NCBI RefSeq assembly: GCF_001666835.1 | Contig: NZ_LZJF01000004.1 | Location: 1-48,139 of the forward strand | Direction of reading: 5' to 3' | Length of the DNA stretch: 48,139 nt | Origin: Mycobacterium sp. E3251 | Lineage (GTDB): Bacteria > Actinomycetota > Actinomycetes > Mycobacteriales > Mycobacteriaceae | In this document: positions 36,935 to 48,139 of the stretch, one piece after another | Layout of the letters: each line of letters opens with the position of its first letter | Position numbering within the stretch: position 1 is the first letter of the stretch | Translations under genes and position numbers: made by a program | The notes under the pieces: generated by a model | Database searches by the model: none | What the model saw: the letters and a program-made list of their open reading frames with translations, nothing else | Told to the model about the DNA's origin: nothing

Positions 36935-38119
36935 TCAGACCATGGTGTCGGCGGCCGGCAGCCCGAATTCGTGATTGCCGAAGATCAGGTAGGCCCGCTC
37001 GGGATCGTTGGCGGCGTGCACACGGCCGGCGTGCGCGTCGCGCCAGAACCGTTGCATCGGAGCGCTATTGGCCAACGCGGTGGCGCCCGATGCGTCGAAC
37101 AGCCGGTCGATCGAAGCGACCGCGCGAGCGGTGGCGCGCACCTGGTCGCGACGGGCCCGGGTCCGCAGCTCGAACGGGACCTCCCGGCCCGCCACCAGGC
37201 ACGAGTATTCGTCGCCGACGTTGCCCATCAGCTGTCGCCAGGCGGCGTCGATGTCGCTGGCCGCCTCGGCGATCCGCACCTTGGCGAAGGGGTCGTCTTT
37301 GGATTTCTCGCCCGCGAACGCGGCACGCACCCGCTTGCCTTGATGCTCGACATGCGATTCGTAGGCGCCATAGGCCATGCCGACGATCGGGGCGGTGATC
37401 GTGGTGGGATGCATTGTGCCCCATGGCATCTGGTAGACGGGAGCGGTGTTGACGGCCAGCCCGCCCGCGGTGTGATCGTTCATCGACTTGTAGGACAGGA
37501 ACCGGTGCCGGGGCACGAAGGCGTCCTTGACCACCAGGGTGTTGCTGCCGGTGCCCTTCAGGCCGACCACATGCCAGACGTCGTCGATGCGGTAATCGCT
37601 GTTCGGGATCAAGAAGCTGCCGAAGTCGACCGGCTGGCCGTCCTTGAGCACCGGGCCGCCGACGAAGGTCCACGTGGCGTGGTCGCAACCCGACGACCAG
37701 TTCCACGAGCCGTTGACCACATAACCACCGTCGACCACCCGACCGGCGCCCATCGGAGCGTACGACGAGGAGATGCGCACGCCCGTGTCCTCGCCCCAGA
37801 CGTCTTGCTGGGCCTGCTGGTCGAACTGCGCCGCGTGCCAGTTGTGCACGCCAAGGATCGATGCCACCCATCCGGTTGACCCGCACGCGCTGGCCAGGCG
37901 CCTGACGGCCTCGAAGAATACCGTCGGATCGCATTGCATCCCGCCCCACTGCGCTGGTTGCAGCAGCCGGAAGAAGCCGATGTCCTGGAGTTCGCTCACG
38001 GTGGCGTCCGGCAGTCGCCGCAGATCCTCGGTCTCCTCTGCCCGCTGCCGCAGCTTGGGCAAAAGGTCGTCGATGGCGGCCAACACCGACTGGGCATCAA
38101 CTTCTCGAACGGACGTCAC
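36935..38119 (-). CDS. hsaA: HsaA-like flavin-dependent 3-HSA hydroxylase, oxygenase component
   Basis: This 394-residue protein has the acyl-CoA-dehydrogenase fold and the length of M. tuberculosis HsaA (Rv3570c). Conserved segments include FFRLLQPAQWGGMQCDP, STGWVASILGVHNWH, NGSWNWSSGCDHATWTFVGG, KGTGSNTLVVKD and FWRDAHAGRVHAANDPERAY. HsaA, with reduced flavin from HsaB, hydroxylates 3-HSA to the catechol 3,4-DHSA in steroid ring A/B breakdown. HsaB is not encoded here. The GTG at 38119 is preceded by AGGAGG at six bases. It heads an operon with the CYP125-like gene, and a KstR operator lies about 100 bp upstream. It is probably an additional copy specialised for another steroid or a growth condition. 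Confidence 0.88.
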   Translation of the reverse strand: MTSVREVDAQSVLAAIDDLLPKLRQRAEETEDLRRLPDATVSELQDIGFFRLLQPAQWGGMQCDPTVFFEAVRRLASACGSTGWVASILGVHNWHAAQFDQQAQQDVWGEDTGVRISSSYAPMGAGRVVDGGYVVNGSWNWSSGCDHATWTFVGGPVLKDGQPVDFGSFLIPNSDYRIDDVWHVVGLKGTGSNTLVVKDAFVPRHRFLSYKSMNDHTAGGLAVNTAPVYQMPWGTMHPTTITAPIVGMAYGAYESHVEHQGKRVRAAFAGEKSKDDPFAKVRIAEAASDIDAAWRQLMGNVGDEYSCLVAGREVPFELRTRARRDQVRATARAVASIDRLFDASGATALANSAPMQRFWRDAHAGRVHAANDPERAYLIFGNHEFGLPAADTMV

Positions 38120-38424
38120 TGCTTACCTCCTGACGTGCGCACTGATCACCGAACTAGATGACGTTGCAATGGCAGCCAAATATTTCGTTGTTTCCGCAGT
38201 ACAGCAGCAATAAAACCTGGTCTGTAACTTGTTCTAATTATGGCCCGACGCCGAGTCGGAAATAGGGCATAAAGTCCCATAGCTGTCCCGCGCCGGTCGC
38301 CCTCGCTACGGGAATCGTCGTCACACGCCGCGATCCGGTCACCCGGGATCAGGGGCGAAGACCCTGGAAGTGAAGTCGAGAACCTAAGGCGCCAACGACA
38401 TTCGGAGACTGCTACGCCGCTAGC
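38120..38424. promoter_or_regulatory. 305-bp promoter region of the hsaA-like operon with a KstR operator
   Basis: This region separates the hsaA-like start from the end of the WS/DGAT gene. At 38223-38236 it holds TGTAACTTGTTCTA, an exact match to TnnAACnnGTTnnA. The part from 38120 to 38240 is AT-richer than its surroundings, as expected for a promoter. From 38240 to 38424 there is no gene-like frame; the only structure is a weak GATCC/GGATC inverted repeat at 38332-38350. Confidence 0.75.
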
Positions 38425-39813
38425 TCACTCCCGCGCGGCGGCCTTCTCCAGGTCGGTCAACGCCGGCTCGATGCGGTCGGCCATGTCGTCGATGTCGCTG
38501 GCCACCTCGGGCGTCGTCACGAAACCGAAGTCCAGGTAGTCGGTGTAGGAGAAGCAGGTGATGTTCAGGGCGACGTCCATGACGGGCGGCCCGAGCGGCA
38601 CCAGCGAATCGAGCCTGGCGCCGGCCATGTACAACGGGAACGGCGGACCGGGCACGTTGGACACAACCAGGTTGATGGGGGCCAGGTTTCGCGACAGCCC
38701 GCTGGCGGTGTAGGCCCGCGCGGCCAGCCCCAGCAGTCCCGGCGGCGTCGTTTCGGTCAGCCCCATGATCTGGTGCGCCGACAACGCCTTGGCCATCAGC
38801 TTGGCGTTCTGGGTGCTTTCGTGGATTGCCCGCAGCCGCTCCCCCGGGTCTTCGACGTCGGTGGCCAACGAGACAGTCATCGAGCTCACCTGGTTGCCGA
38901 CGTCCTCCTTATTGTCGTCGGTGCGAGTGGAGACCGGGATCTGCGCGATGAGCGGCTTGGCCGGCAGCTCGCCGCGCTTCTGCAAGTACTCGCGGGCCGC
39001 CCCGGCCACGAGCGCCAGCACCACGTCGTTGAGCTTGACGCCGTAGGCGTCCTTGACGGCCTTGGCCCGGGCCAGCTCGACGCGGCAGCCGGTGATCCGG
39101 CGGTGCGGCGACACGGGTGCGTTGAACCGGGTCTTGGGCGCTTCGAAGTACCGCGGGGGCCGGCCGCTCACGCCCAGCGCGGCGATCTGCTGGCGCACGG
39201 TCTGCTCCACGAGCCTAGCGATGCGGAAGGGCGTCTTGACGCCGACGTTGATGAGCGCGCCCACCGCCCGGCGTTCGATGCCCGGGATGCGCGAGCCCAC
39301 CAGGGATCCGACCGTTTCCTGTTGCGGCGGGCGCGGTTCCGGCGTGACGTCCAAGAGGATCTCACCCAGGCCGGCCCCGGAGACGCCGTCGACGATGGCG
39401 TGGTGCATCTTGGTCAGCGACGCGACCCGGCCACCCTCGACGCCCTCGATCACCCACATCTCCCACAGCGGCCGGGCACGGTCCAGCTTGTAGGACATCA
39501 ACCGGCCAACCAGCTCCTCGAGCTCACGCCGCCCGCCCGGCGCCGGCACGGCGATGCGCCGGATGTGGAAGTCGATGTCCAATTCCTCGTCTTCGACGAA
39601 CCACGGCCGGTCCAGCCCGAGCGGCGCACCGGTGACCCGCCACCGCAGCTGCGGCAGCTCGGGCAGCCGCTCGATGATCAGTTCGCGGAGCCGCTGAAAG
39701 CTGTACTCGGGTGTTTCCTTCGGGTCACAGATCGCCAGTGCCCCCACATGCATGTGCCAGCCCGCAGTCTCGGCCGACCAAAACGCCGCATCAACGCTCG
39801 AAAGCCGCTTCAT
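38425..39813 (-). CDS. Wax ester synthase/diacylglycerol acyltransferase family protein (Rv1425 type)
   Basis: This 462-residue WS/DGAT protein has the catalytic HHxxxDG motif in [12 protein letters not shown], an N-terminal LSSVDAAFW, the [10 protein letters not shown] segment, [16 protein letters not shown], and the C-terminal [15 protein letters not shown]. Members form triacylglycerol or wax esters from acyl-CoA and diacylglycerol or alcohol, and supply storage lipid. The ATG at 39813 gives [11 protein letters not shown] as in the family. It matches Rv1425. It is separated by 53 bp from whiA, transcribed the same way, and may have its own promoter there. Confidence 0.9.
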   Translation of the reverse strand: MKRLSSVDAAFWSAETAGWHMHVGALAICDPKETPEYSFQRLRELIIERLPELPQLRWRVTGAPLGLDRPWFVEDEELDIDFHIRRIAVPAPGGRRELEELVGRLMSYKLDRARPLWEMWVIEGVEGGRVASLTKMHHAIVDGVSGAGLGEILLDVTPEPRPPQQETVGSLVGSRIPGIERRAVGALINVGVKTPFRIARLVEQTVRQQIAALGVSGRPPRYFEAPKTRFNAPVSPHRRITGCRVELARAKAVKDAYGVKLNDVVLALVAGAAREYLQKRGELPAKPLIAQIPVSTRTDDNKEDVGNQVSSMTVSLATDVEDPGERLRAIHESTQNAKLMAKALSAHQIMGLTETTPPGLLGLAARAYTASGLSRNLAPINLVVSNVPGPPFPLYMAGARLDSLVPLGPPVMDVALNITCFSYTDYLDFGFVTTPEVASDIDDMADRIEPALTDLEKAAARE

Positions 39814-39866
39814 CCCCCGACCGTAGCCCCCGCCTACTCGTTGCGAACAGCGATTCGCGCGTCCAG

Positions 39867-40844
39867 TTACGCGTCTTCCAGCAAATCAGGTGTCACTGCC
39901 GACTCGGTGTCCGGAATGCCCTCGATCTTGGCCTTGCGGTCGGCCATCGACAGCAGCCGGCGAATGCGGCCCGCCACAGCGTCTTTCGTCATCGGCGGGT
40001 CGGCGAGCCGGCCGAGCTCCTCCAGCGAGGCCTGCCGGTGCTCGACGCGCAGCTTGCCGGCCGAGGCCAGGTGGTCGGGGACGGTGTCGCCGAGAATCTC
40101 CAATGCGCGTTCCACGCGGGCCGCTGCCGCGACCGCCGCCCGCGCCGAGCGGCGCAGGTTGGCGTCGTCGAAGTTGGCGAGCCGGTTGGCAGTCGCCCGC
40201 ACCTCGCGGCGCATCCGGCGCTCCTCCCAGATCAGCCGGGTGTCCTGGGCGCCCATCCGGGTCAGCAACGCGCCGATCGCCTCGCCGTCGCGCACCACCA
40301 CCCGATCGGCGCCACGCACCTCGCGTGCCTTGGCGCTGACCCCGAGCCGTCGCGCCGCGCCCACCAACGCCAGCGCGGCCTCCGGGCCGGGGCAGCTGAC
40401 CTCCAGAGCCGACGACCGTCCCGGCTCGGTCAGCGACCCGTGCGCGAGGAAGGCTCCGCGCCAGGCGGCCTCGGCGTCGGCGACGCTGCCCCCCACGACT
40501 TGGGCGGGCAGACCGCGCACGGGCCGGCCGCGGTTGTCGAGCAGTCCGGTCTGGCGTGCCAGCGCCTCGCCGTCGTTGGCCACGCGCAACACGTAACGGG
40601 TGGTCTTGCGAATCCCGCTGGCCGACAACACATGCACGACCGCGTTATAGCCGTAGAGCTCGAAGATGTCCTTGCGCAGTCGGCGCGCGACGTTGCCCAG
40701 GTCCACCTCGGCCTCCACCACCACCCGACCGCCGACGATGTGCAATCCACCGGCGAACCTCAGCAGGGACGTGACCTCCGCGCGACGCGCACTGACCGAC
40801 TTCACGACCAGGCGGCTGAGCTCGTCCTTGACTTCGGTCGTCAT
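39867..40844 (-). CDS. whiA: WhiA, sporulation/cell-division transcription regulator
   Basis: This 325-residue protein has an N-terminal degenerate LAGLIDADG homing-endonuclease-like domain and a C-terminal helix-turn-helix ([28 protein letters not shown]). In Streptomyces WhiA works with WhiB to control division genes; in mycobacteria it is conserved in the same cluster. The ATG at 40844 overlaps the yvcK stop (ATGA) and gives [12 protein letters not shown], the same start as Rv1423; a GTG two codons earlier is also possible. It is the last gene of uvrC-rapZ-yvcK-whiA. Confidence 0.94.
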   Translation of the reverse strand: MTTEVKDELSRLVVKSVSARRAEVTSLLRFAGGLHIVGGRVVVEAEVDLGNVARRLRKDIFELYGYNAVVHVLSASGIRKTTRYVLRVANDGEALARQTGLLDNRGRPVRGLPAQVVGGSVADAEAAWRGAFLAHGSLTEPGRSSALEVSCPGPEAALALVGAARRLGVSAKAREVRGADRVVVRDGEAIGALLTRMGAQDTRLIWEERRMRREVRATANRLANFDDANLRRSARAAVAAAARVERALEILGDTVPDHLASAGKLRVEHRQASLEELGRLADPPMTKDAVAGRIRRLLSMADRKAKIEGIPDTESAVTPDLLEDA

Positions 40845-41917
40845 CGCCACGCGTCGTCACTCCTCGGTCCGCTGCCGCCCGGTCCATCTCCACCGGTCTG
40901 TGGACTTGCACCGTCGACCCGAATTTCCGCGGTGGCCGTGACCGGAGGCGCTCCCGGACCCTTGTGGGCCGCCCGGACCCCGTCCAGGGCCGCCGCGAGT
41001 TTGCCTGGATCATGTAAAGGTGTACCAGGTCGGGCCACATCGGCGAAGTGGACCTCGGCCGAAAGCAGCGTCGCGGTGCGGCGCAGGTGCTCGCGCTCCC
41101 GCTCACTGGGCACGCGCTCGGCGTCGATGATGATGTCGTGCACGGTGAACCCCGGTGCGTGCTGGGCCAACACGTGCAGATGACGCTCGACGGAGAAGCC
41201 AGCCGTCTCCCCCGGCTCGGCCATCAGATTGAGCACCAGCGCCCGCCGGGCGGTGGTGGCCCGCAGCGCCGCCGCCAGACCCGGCACCAGCACGTGCGGG
41301 ATCACGCTGGTGAACCACGAGCCGGGACCGAGGACCACCAGGTCGGCGGCCATGATGGCGTCGACGGCCTGACGGGTCGCCGGCGGATCGGACGGCAGTA
41401 GGCGCACCCGTCGGACCTTGCCCGGTGTGGTGGCGATCGCCACCTGGCCGCGAATCAGCCGGAATATCCGCGGGTCGGTCTCCAGGCCCGACACGTCCGC
41501 CTCGATCTGCAGAGCGATCGGACACATCGGCAGCACCCGGCCCTTGACGCCCAGGATGCGGCCCAGCTCGTCGAGGGCGGCCACCGGATCGGCCAGCACT
41601 TCCGACAGCCCGGCGAGCAGCAGATTGCCGATCGGGTGCCCGGCCAACGCCCCATTGCCGCCGAAGCGGTGCTGCAGAATGGTCGCCCACAGCCGCCCGT
41701 GCGGGCTGTCGGATGCCAAGGCCGCCAACGCCATTCGCAGATCACCCGGTGGCACCACATCCAATTCGCTGCGCAGCCGCCCGGAGGAACCACCGTCGTC
41801 GGCGACGGTCACCACGGCGGTGACGTGCGGCGTCAGCCGGCGGGCCGCGGACAGCGTCGCGTACAGACCGTGTCCGCCGCCCAGCGCGACGATGCCCTTA
41901 TTCGTCGGCGCGTTCAT
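40841..41917 (-). CDS. yvcK: YvcK/CuvA family protein, UDP-sugar-binding cell-envelope regulator
   Basis: This 358-residue protein of the CofD-like/YvcK family has [14 protein letters not shown] at the N-terminus for nucleotide binding, [25 protein letters not shown] and [16 protein letters not shown]. YvcK proteins bind UDP-GlcNAc and link carbon status to peptidoglycan synthesis; the M. tuberculosis protein (Rv1422, CuvA) localises to growth poles. The last 35 residues are a Gly/Pro/Ala-rich tail that looks disordered and makes the protein a little longer than the 342 residues I recall. It overlaps rapZ and whiA by four bases at each end. Confidence 0.92.
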   Translation of the reverse strand: MNAPTNKGIVALGGGHGLYATLSAARRLTPHVTAVVTVADDGGSSGRLRSELDVVPPGDLRMALAALASDSPHGRLWATILQHRFGGNGALAGHPIGNLLLAGLSEVLADPVAALDELGRILGVKGRVLPMCPIALQIEADVSGLETDPRIFRLIRGQVAIATTPGKVRRVRLLPSDPPATRQAVDAIMAADLVVLGPGSWFTSVIPHVLVPGLAAALRATTARRALVLNLMAEPGETAGFSVERHLHVLAQHAPGFTVHDIIIDAERVPSEREREHLRRTATLLSAEVHFADVARPGTPLHDPGKLAAALDGVRAAHKGPGAPPVTATAEIRVDGASPQTGGDGPGGSGPRSDDAWR

Positions 41918-42828
41918 TCGCGCCCCAGATCCCGGTGCAACACCCGCACCGAAAGTTGTGCTTCGCCCTCATCGGCCTTGAGGATCTGCATCAGCGCCTC
42001 GGCGATCGCAACGCTGCGGTGCTTACCACCGGTGCAGCCGATTCCGACCGTCATGTACCGCTTGCCCTCCCGGCGGTAACCGTCGACGACCAGAGACAGC
42101 AACCGATGGTAGGCGTCGAGAAACTCCGCGGCGCCGGGCTGGCTCAACACGTATTCACTGACGGCCGGGTCCTGTCCGGTGAGCGGGCGCAGCTCGTCCA
42201 CCCAGTGCGGGTTCGGCAGGAACCGCACGTCCATCACCATGTCGGCGTCCATCGGCAGGCCGTACTTGAAGCCGAACGATTCGACGGTGACGCTGATCGA
42301 CGTGCTGGCTTCGCCGCCGAACGCGCGCTCGATGCTCTCCCGCAAGCCCCGCACCGACAGTGTCGACGTGTCGATGATCAGGTCGGCGGTGGCGCGCACC
42401 GGGGCCAGCATCCGGCGCTCGGCGGCGATGCCCTCGGCCAGGGTCTGGTCGCCCTGCAGCGGATGACTGCGGCGATTCTGTTCATAGCGGCGCACCAGCA
42501 TGTCGTCGGATGCCTCCATGAACACCACCCGCGGGCTGATGTTTCGGGTGGCCAGCTCGTTGCGCACCTCATCGAGGTCACCGGTGAAGCCGCGCGACCG
42601 CACGTCCATCACCACCGCCAGCCGGGTGATCCGCGACCCGGCGTCCATGCCGAAATCCACCATCCGCGTGATCAGCTGGGGCGGCAGGTTGTCGGCCACA
42701 TACCAGCCCAGGTCCTCGAGCACCTTGGCCGCAGTACCCCGCCCCGCGCCCGATAATCCGGTCACCAGAACGACATCGATGCCGGCCGGGGCACCCCGGG
42801 TGTGGCCCTCCGCCAATTCACCCGTCAT
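41914..42828 (-). CDS. rapZ: RapZ/YvcJ family nucleotide-binding protein
   Basis: This 304-residue protein has a Walker A-like [17 protein letters not shown] near residues 22-38 (Arg where a Lys is usual), a Walker B-like VVMDVRSR, and the C-terminal [17 protein letters not shown] motif with conserved Cys and His. In E. coli RapZ is an RNase E adaptor that senses glucosamine-6-phosphate; in actinobacteria the role is not defined. It overlaps uvrC and yvcK by four bases each (ATGA). Confidence 0.92.
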   Translation of the reverse strand: MTGELAEGHTRGAPAGIDVVLVTGLSGAGRGTAAKVLEDLGWYVADNLPPQLITRMVDFGMDAGSRITRLAVVMDVRSRGFTGDLDEVRNELATRNISPRVVFMEASDDMLVRRYEQNRRSHPLQGDQTLAEGIAAERRMLAPVRATADLIIDTSTLSVRGLRESIERAFGGEASTSISVTVESFGFKYGLPMDADMVMDVRFLPNPHWVDELRPLTGQDPAVSEYVLSQPGAAEFLDAYHRLLSLVVDGYRREGKRYMTVGIGCTGGKHRSVAIAEALMQILKADEGEAQLSVRVLHRDLGRE

Positions 42829-44768
42829 TCGGCTTCTCCGGGTGGGTCAGGTCGCAACGCCTCCAGGACGGCGGTGGCGGTGGCCACACCGATACCGGGA
42901 ACGGCCGTGATCTGGTCGACGGTGGCCTCCTTGAGGCGGGCTATGGATCCGAAATGGGTTACCAGCGCCTTGCGGCGATGCTCCCCCAATCCTGGCACCG
43001 AATCCAGCGCCGAGGCGGTCATTCGCTTGGATCGCTTGCTGCGATGGTAGGTGATGGCGAACCGATGCGCCTCGTCACGAATCCGTTGCAACAGATAAAG
43101 GCCTTCGCTGTTGCGCGGCATGATGACGGGATCCGGCTCGGACGGCACCCAAATCTCTTCCAGCCGCTTGGCCAGACCGATCACCGCGACGTCGGTGATG
43201 CCGAGGTCTTCGAGCACGGCGCTGGCCGCGTTGACCTGCGGTGCGCCTCCGTCGACGACGTAGAGGTTGGGCGGATAGGCGAATCGGCGCGACTTTCCTT
43301 CGGGTGAAAGCATATTCGGATCGTTTTGTTCACTCAGGTGGCGAGCGAACCGACGCCGCGTCACCTCGGCGATCGAGGCGACGTCGTCCGAGCGCCCCTG
43401 CCCGGCGGCTTCGCGGATCCCGAAGTGGCGGTAGTCGGACTTGCGCGGCAGGCCGTCCTCGAACACCACCAACGAGCCCACCACGTCGGTGCCCTGCACG
43501 TGGCTGATGTCGACGCATTCGATGCGCAGCGGCGCATCAGCCAACCCGAGAGCTTCCTGAATGTTCTGCAGCGCAGCCGATCTGGCGTTGAAGTCGCCGG
43601 CCCTTCTCAGCTTGTGTTGCTGCAGAGCCTCTTTGGCGTTGCGCTGTACGGTTTCGGCGAGTGCCCGCTTGTCGCCGCGGCGGGGCACCCGCAGCGCGAC
43701 GCGCGAACCGCGCAGGCCGGACAGCCAGCTGGTCAGTTCGTCGGAGTTGGACGGCAGGCAGGGCACCAGCACCTCGCGCGGCACCGGGTTGGCGGCCTCG
43801 TCGGCCGCACCACCCAGTTCGGCCTGCTCGCCGTAGAACTGCGTCAGAAACTGCTCGACCAACTGCTCCTCGCCGGAATCACCCGCCTCCGCGGACTTTT
43901 CGACGATCCAGCCGCGCTGGCCGCGCACTCGGCCGCCGCGGACGTGGAACACCTGCACCGCCGCCTCCAGCTCGTCGTCGGCGAAGGCGACCACGTCGGC
44001 ATCGGTGCCGTCGCCGAGCACCACGGCCTGCTTCTCCATGGCGCGTTTGAGCGCACCCAGGTCGTCCCTCAGGCGAGCGGCCCGCTCGAAGTCGAGTTCG
44101 TCGGACGCGGCGTGCATTCGCTGTTCCAACTCGCGCGCGAAGCGGTCCGTCTTGCCGGACAGGAAGTCGCAGAAATCGTCGACGATCTGGCGGTGCTGCT
44201 CGGCGCTGACCCGGCCGATGCAAGGCGCCGAGCACTTGTCGATGTATCCGAGCAGGCACGGACGGTCGATCTGCTTGTGCCGCTTGAACACACCGGCCGA
44301 ACAGGTGCGGGCCGGAAACACGCGGGTGAGCAGGTCCAGCGTCTCCCGAATCGCCCAGGCATGGGAGTAGGGCCCGAAATAGCGCACGCCCTTGCGGCGC
44401 GGCCCGCGGTAGACCATCAGCCGCGGAAATTCCTCGTTGAGGGTGACGGCCAGCACCGGGTACGACTTGTCGTCGCGGTAGCGGACGTTGAACCGCGGGT
44501 CGAACTCCTTGATCCAGTTGTATTCGAGCTGCAGCGCCTCGACTTCGGTGTTGACCACCGTCCACTCGACCTTGGCGGCGGTGGTCACCATCTGCCGGGT
44601 GCGCGGGTGCAGGGCGGAGATGTCCTGGAAGTAGGACGTCAGCCTGCTCCGCAGGCTCTTCGCCTTGCCGACGTAGATGACCCGTCCGTGCGTATCCCGG
44701 AATCGGTAGACGCCCGGCTCGACCGGGATGGACCCGGGCGGAGGGCGATACGTGGCGGGATCTGGCAC
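42825..44768 (-). CDS. uvrC: UvrC, excinuclease ABC subunit C
   Basis: This 647-residue protein contains the GIY-YIG nuclease domain at residues 16-95 ([20 protein letters not shown]), a Cys-rich segment ([10 protein letters not shown] and [15 protein letters not shown]), a UVR motif for UvrB contact ([19 protein letters not shown]), an RNase H-like nuclease domain ([38 protein letters not shown]) and a tandem helix-hairpin-helix C-terminus. It makes both incisions in nucleotide-excision repair. The GTG at 44768 gives [12 protein letters not shown], as in Rv1420. It heads the uvrC-rapZ-yvcK-whiA operon. Confidence 0.96.
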   Translation of the reverse strand: MPDPATYRPPPGSIPVEPGVYRFRDTHGRVIYVGKAKSLRSRLTSYFQDISALHPRTRQMVTTAAKVEWTVVNTEVEALQLEYNWIKEFDPRFNVRYRDDKSYPVLAVTLNEEFPRLMVYRGPRRKGVRYFGPYSHAWAIRETLDLLTRVFPARTCSAGVFKRHKQIDRPCLLGYIDKCSAPCIGRVSAEQHRQIVDDFCDFLSGKTDRFARELEQRMHAASDELDFERAARLRDDLGALKRAMEKQAVVLGDGTDADVVAFADDELEAAVQVFHVRGGRVRGQRGWIVEKSAEAGDSGEEQLVEQFLTQFYGEQAELGGAADEAANPVPREVLVPCLPSNSDELTSWLSGLRGSRVALRVPRRGDKRALAETVQRNAKEALQQHKLRRAGDFNARSAALQNIQEALGLADAPLRIECVDISHVQGTDVVGSLVVFEDGLPRKSDYRHFGIREAAGQGRSDDVASIAEVTRRRFARHLSEQNDPNMLSPEGKSRRFAYPPNLYVVDGGAPQVNAASAVLEDLGITDVAVIGLAKRLEEIWVPSEPDPVIMPRNSEGLYLLQRIRDEAHRFAITYHRSKRSKRMTASALDSVPGLGEHRRKALVTHFGSIARLKEATVDQITAVPGIGVATATAVLEALRPDPPGEAE

Positions 44769-45052
44769 CCATCCAGGCTAGTAGCCGTCGGGCGGATGCC
44801 GGCCCCTCGGGATCACGGCTCGACGCGCCGAGAACGGCGCCCCTGGTTCGACCGCTGCCTGTAACGCATTCGAGCGCTTGTTCGATAAATAGGTCAGCCG
44901 CCGAGAGATCCGCCAACTCCCAGAAAAGGGCCGACGACCTCGGGTTACGACGACTAACCCACGGTGTGGGCGGTTTGGACGGCTCTCGTTCTGGTTACCA
45001 AGGTGGTAGCTGGACGTTACAGTGGGTGGCAATCAATGGAGGGAGTCCACAG
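44769..45052. promoter_or_regulatory. Divergent intergenic region between uvrC and the haemophore-like gene
   Basis: These 284 bp contain no convincing gene. The end near 45030-45052 has a strong ribosome site (GGAGGGAG) for the haemophore-like gene. AT-richer stretches around 44870-44900 may hold promoters. No ferric-uptake-type palindrome is obvious, although the gene it serves belongs to a haem-binding family. Confidence 0.4.
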
Positions 45053-45391
45053 ATGTTCAAGCGCTCGTTGACCAGGATCGCGATGGGGGTTGGCGGCCTG
45101 GCATTGGCGTCGACCGCCGCAGCTGGGGTCGCATCCGCTGCCCCTGACTACGGCCCGATGATCAACACGACCTGCAGCTACGACCAGGCGATGCGGGCGG
45201 TGCACGCGGAAAACCCGATGGCCGCTCAGTACCTCGACCAGTCGCCGCCGAACCAGCAGTTCTTGCAGCAGTACCTGGCGTCGTCGCCGGATCAGCGCGT
45301 GAACCTGCTGCACGCCATCGAGCACAACCAGGGCGCGCAACAGGCTTTGCCGATCTTCCAGCAGATGATGACCGACTGTAAGAACTTCTGA
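45053..45391 (+). CDS. Secreted haemophore-like protein
   Basis: This 112-residue protein has a Sec signal peptide (basic MFKRSLTR, hydrophobic core, cleavage probably after Ala29 in VASA|APDY). The mature part is helical, with cysteines at 41 and 109 that could form one disulfide closing a helical bundle, and YLDQSPPNQQFLQQYLASSP resembling the YLDSHPETNQ region of the mycobacterial haemophore Rv0203. These features fit the mycobacterial haem-binding haemophore family; haem binding itself is not shown. M. tuberculosis has other secreted-protein genes (Rv1419, lprH) at this position as I recall. The ATG is preceded by GGAGGGAG. Confidence 0.78.
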   Translation: MFKRSLTRIAMGVGGLALASTAAAGVASAAPDYGPMINTTCSYDQAMRAVHAENPMAAQYLDQSPPNQQFLQQYLASSPDQRVNLLHAIEHNQGAQQALPIFQQMMTDCKNF

Positions 45392-45403
45392 CCGATCCAC
45401 CTG

Positions 45404-45435
45404 ACGGGCTATCCGTGCTCGCACGGATAGCCCGT
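45404..45435. terminator. Perfect 15-bp stem-loop, bidirectional terminator
   Basis: ACGGGCTATCCGTGC and its exact reverse complement are separated by only two bases (TC). The hairpin lies between the convergent haemophore-like gene (stop at 45391) and the PH-domain gene, whose TGA directly abuts the stem at 45436. The perfect pairing strongly supports a factor-independent terminator acting on both strands; mycobacterial terminators frequently lack a T-run. Confidence 0.88.
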
Positions 45436-47650
<2,215 letters not shown>

Positions 47651-47843
47651 CGTCGCTACCTTGCTGTCTCAGGGGTCCGCAGGAAGAGCCCAAGTGTTGC
47701 ATTCAGTATGAACCACCGCGCGGGCCACGTTATTGCCGCGGAGTTCGCGACGGACCGGCACGGCGCCTGTGCACCTTCGGAACGATGGGGACGGGCGCGG
47801 CAAAACGACCCCTGATCCGGTCCCAGCAATCTACGCTGGGCGC
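47651..47843. promoter_or_regulatory. Divergent region between ribBA and a secreted-protein gene, with -10 box TACGCT
   Basis: The 193-bp region must hold promoters for both genes. On the plus strand TACGCT at 47832-47837 lies six bases before the ATG at 47844, a leaderless arrangement identical to that of mptB. The ribBA side shows nothing distinctive. Confidence 0.5.
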
Positions 47844-48119
47844 ATGAGAATCGCGGTAAGACTGGCGGTACCGGCCGTGACCTTGATGTTCGCGGCCGGA
47901 CTAGCAGCGGGCGTCGCCTCCCCGCAACGGGCGACGGCCGACGCGTGCGCCGACGTCGGCGGTCGGCATGTGAGCGTCGGCGGGTGCACGGATCCGGGTC
48001 GCTGGGGTAACTGGGTCCTTCCGGCCGGCGCGATGACGGTCCCGCCACCCGACGCACCACCGCCGTGCTACACCCCATCCGGCGAGCCCTACTGGACGCC
48101 TCCGGGCGAGCCCTGCTGA
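47844..48119 (+). CDS. Small secreted Cys/Pro-rich protein of unknown function
   Basis: This 91-residue protein starts with a Sec signal peptide (MRIAVRLAVPAV, cleavage probably after Ala32 in ATA|DAC). The mature part of about 59 residues has cysteines at 35, 48, 75 and 91, a Gly/Trp segment (GGCTDPGRWGNWVLP) and a Pro-rich tail (VPPPDAPPPCY, WTPPGEPC) ending in cysteine. Two disulfides are likely. Many mycobacteria make short secreted proteins of this type with unknown roles. The ATG is set by the -10 box just upstream. Confidence 0.7.
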   Translation: MRIAVRLAVPAVTLMFAAGLAAGVASPQRATADACADVGGRHVSVGGCTDPGRWGNWVLPAGAMTVPPPDAPPPCYTPSGEPYWTPPGEPC

Positions 48120-48139
48120 GCGAACCGGCGCGGCGCGCA

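Noticed and set aside
38332..38350. Inverted repeat GATCC/GGATC as a terminator for the WS/DGAT gene or hsaA unit
   Set aside because: Only a 5-bp stem with an internal mismatch, and it lies downstream of a stop on one side only; likely chance.
47651..47843. FMN (RFN) riboswitch upstream of ribBA
   Set aside because: I could not find the conserved multi-helix RFN sequence blocks in this short region; mycobacterial ribBA need not have one.

Overview
The window is about 48 kb of high-GC, actinobacterial DNA. Gene content and order match the part of the Mycobacterium tuberculosis chromosome that runs from sufB/sufR (Rv1461/Rv1460) down to ribA2 (Rv1415), read here in the opposite direction. This comparison rests on recall of the reference gene order and protein lengths, not on a search. 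A ppc gene, a DUF222/HNH (13E12-type) gene, a duplicate-looking set of steroid oxygenases and the absence of PE/PPE genes point to a slow-growing non-tuberculous Mycobacterium. The species cannot be named from the window alone.

Layout. (1) 1-4345: the start of sufB, the Fe-S regulator sufR, and diverging from it mptB (lipoarabinomannan/lipomannan mannosyltransferase) with a two-gene ABC exporter. (2) 4364-7973: haem A synthesis (ctaA, ctaB) around an ATP-grasp-like gene and a quinone oxidoreductase. Both cta promoters carry related TACTACA/TGTAGTA-type half-sites. (3) 8131-15019: a tightly overlapping pentose-phosphate operon tkt-tal-zwf-opcA-pgl followed by a small coiled-coil gene. (4) 15021-22881: a DUF1206 membrane protein, ppc, secG, a PAS-ANTAR regulator, and the glycolytic operon gap-pgk-tpiA. 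(5) 22998-30698: a membrane DUF3556 protein coupled to an FAD oxidoreductase, a small unknown gene, and a lipid operon (acyltransferase, fadD12, lipO).

(6) 30699-38424 is the most unusual part. It sits between the lipO and Rv1425 orthologues, where M. tuberculosis has nothing comparable as far as I recall. It holds a GlxA-type AraC regulator diverging from a DJ-1/PfpI gene plus a small beta-rich gene, a DUF222/HNH element, and three steroid-ring/side-chain oxygenases (KshA-, CYP125- and HsaA-like). Both transcription units of the oxygenase set are preceded by exact matches to the KstR operator TnnAACnnGTTnnA. All three enzymes normally need reductase or ferredoxin partners, and none is encoded nearby. 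This looks like an accessory cholesterol/steroid module wired into the KstR regulon.

(7) 38425-48119: a WS/DGAT acyltransferase, the conserved whiA-yvcK-rapZ-uvrC operon, a secreted haemophore-like protein ending at a near-perfect bidirectional terminator, the riboflavin operon ribBA-ribH plus a PH-domain membrane protein, and a small secreted Cys/Pro-rich protein.

Several promoters (mptB, ctaA, the GlxA regulator, the DUF222 gene and the last secreted protein) have a TANNNT -10 box 6-7 bases before the start codon, the pattern of leaderless mycobacterial transcripts. No tRNA, rRNA, CRISPR array or complete insertion sequence was seen.
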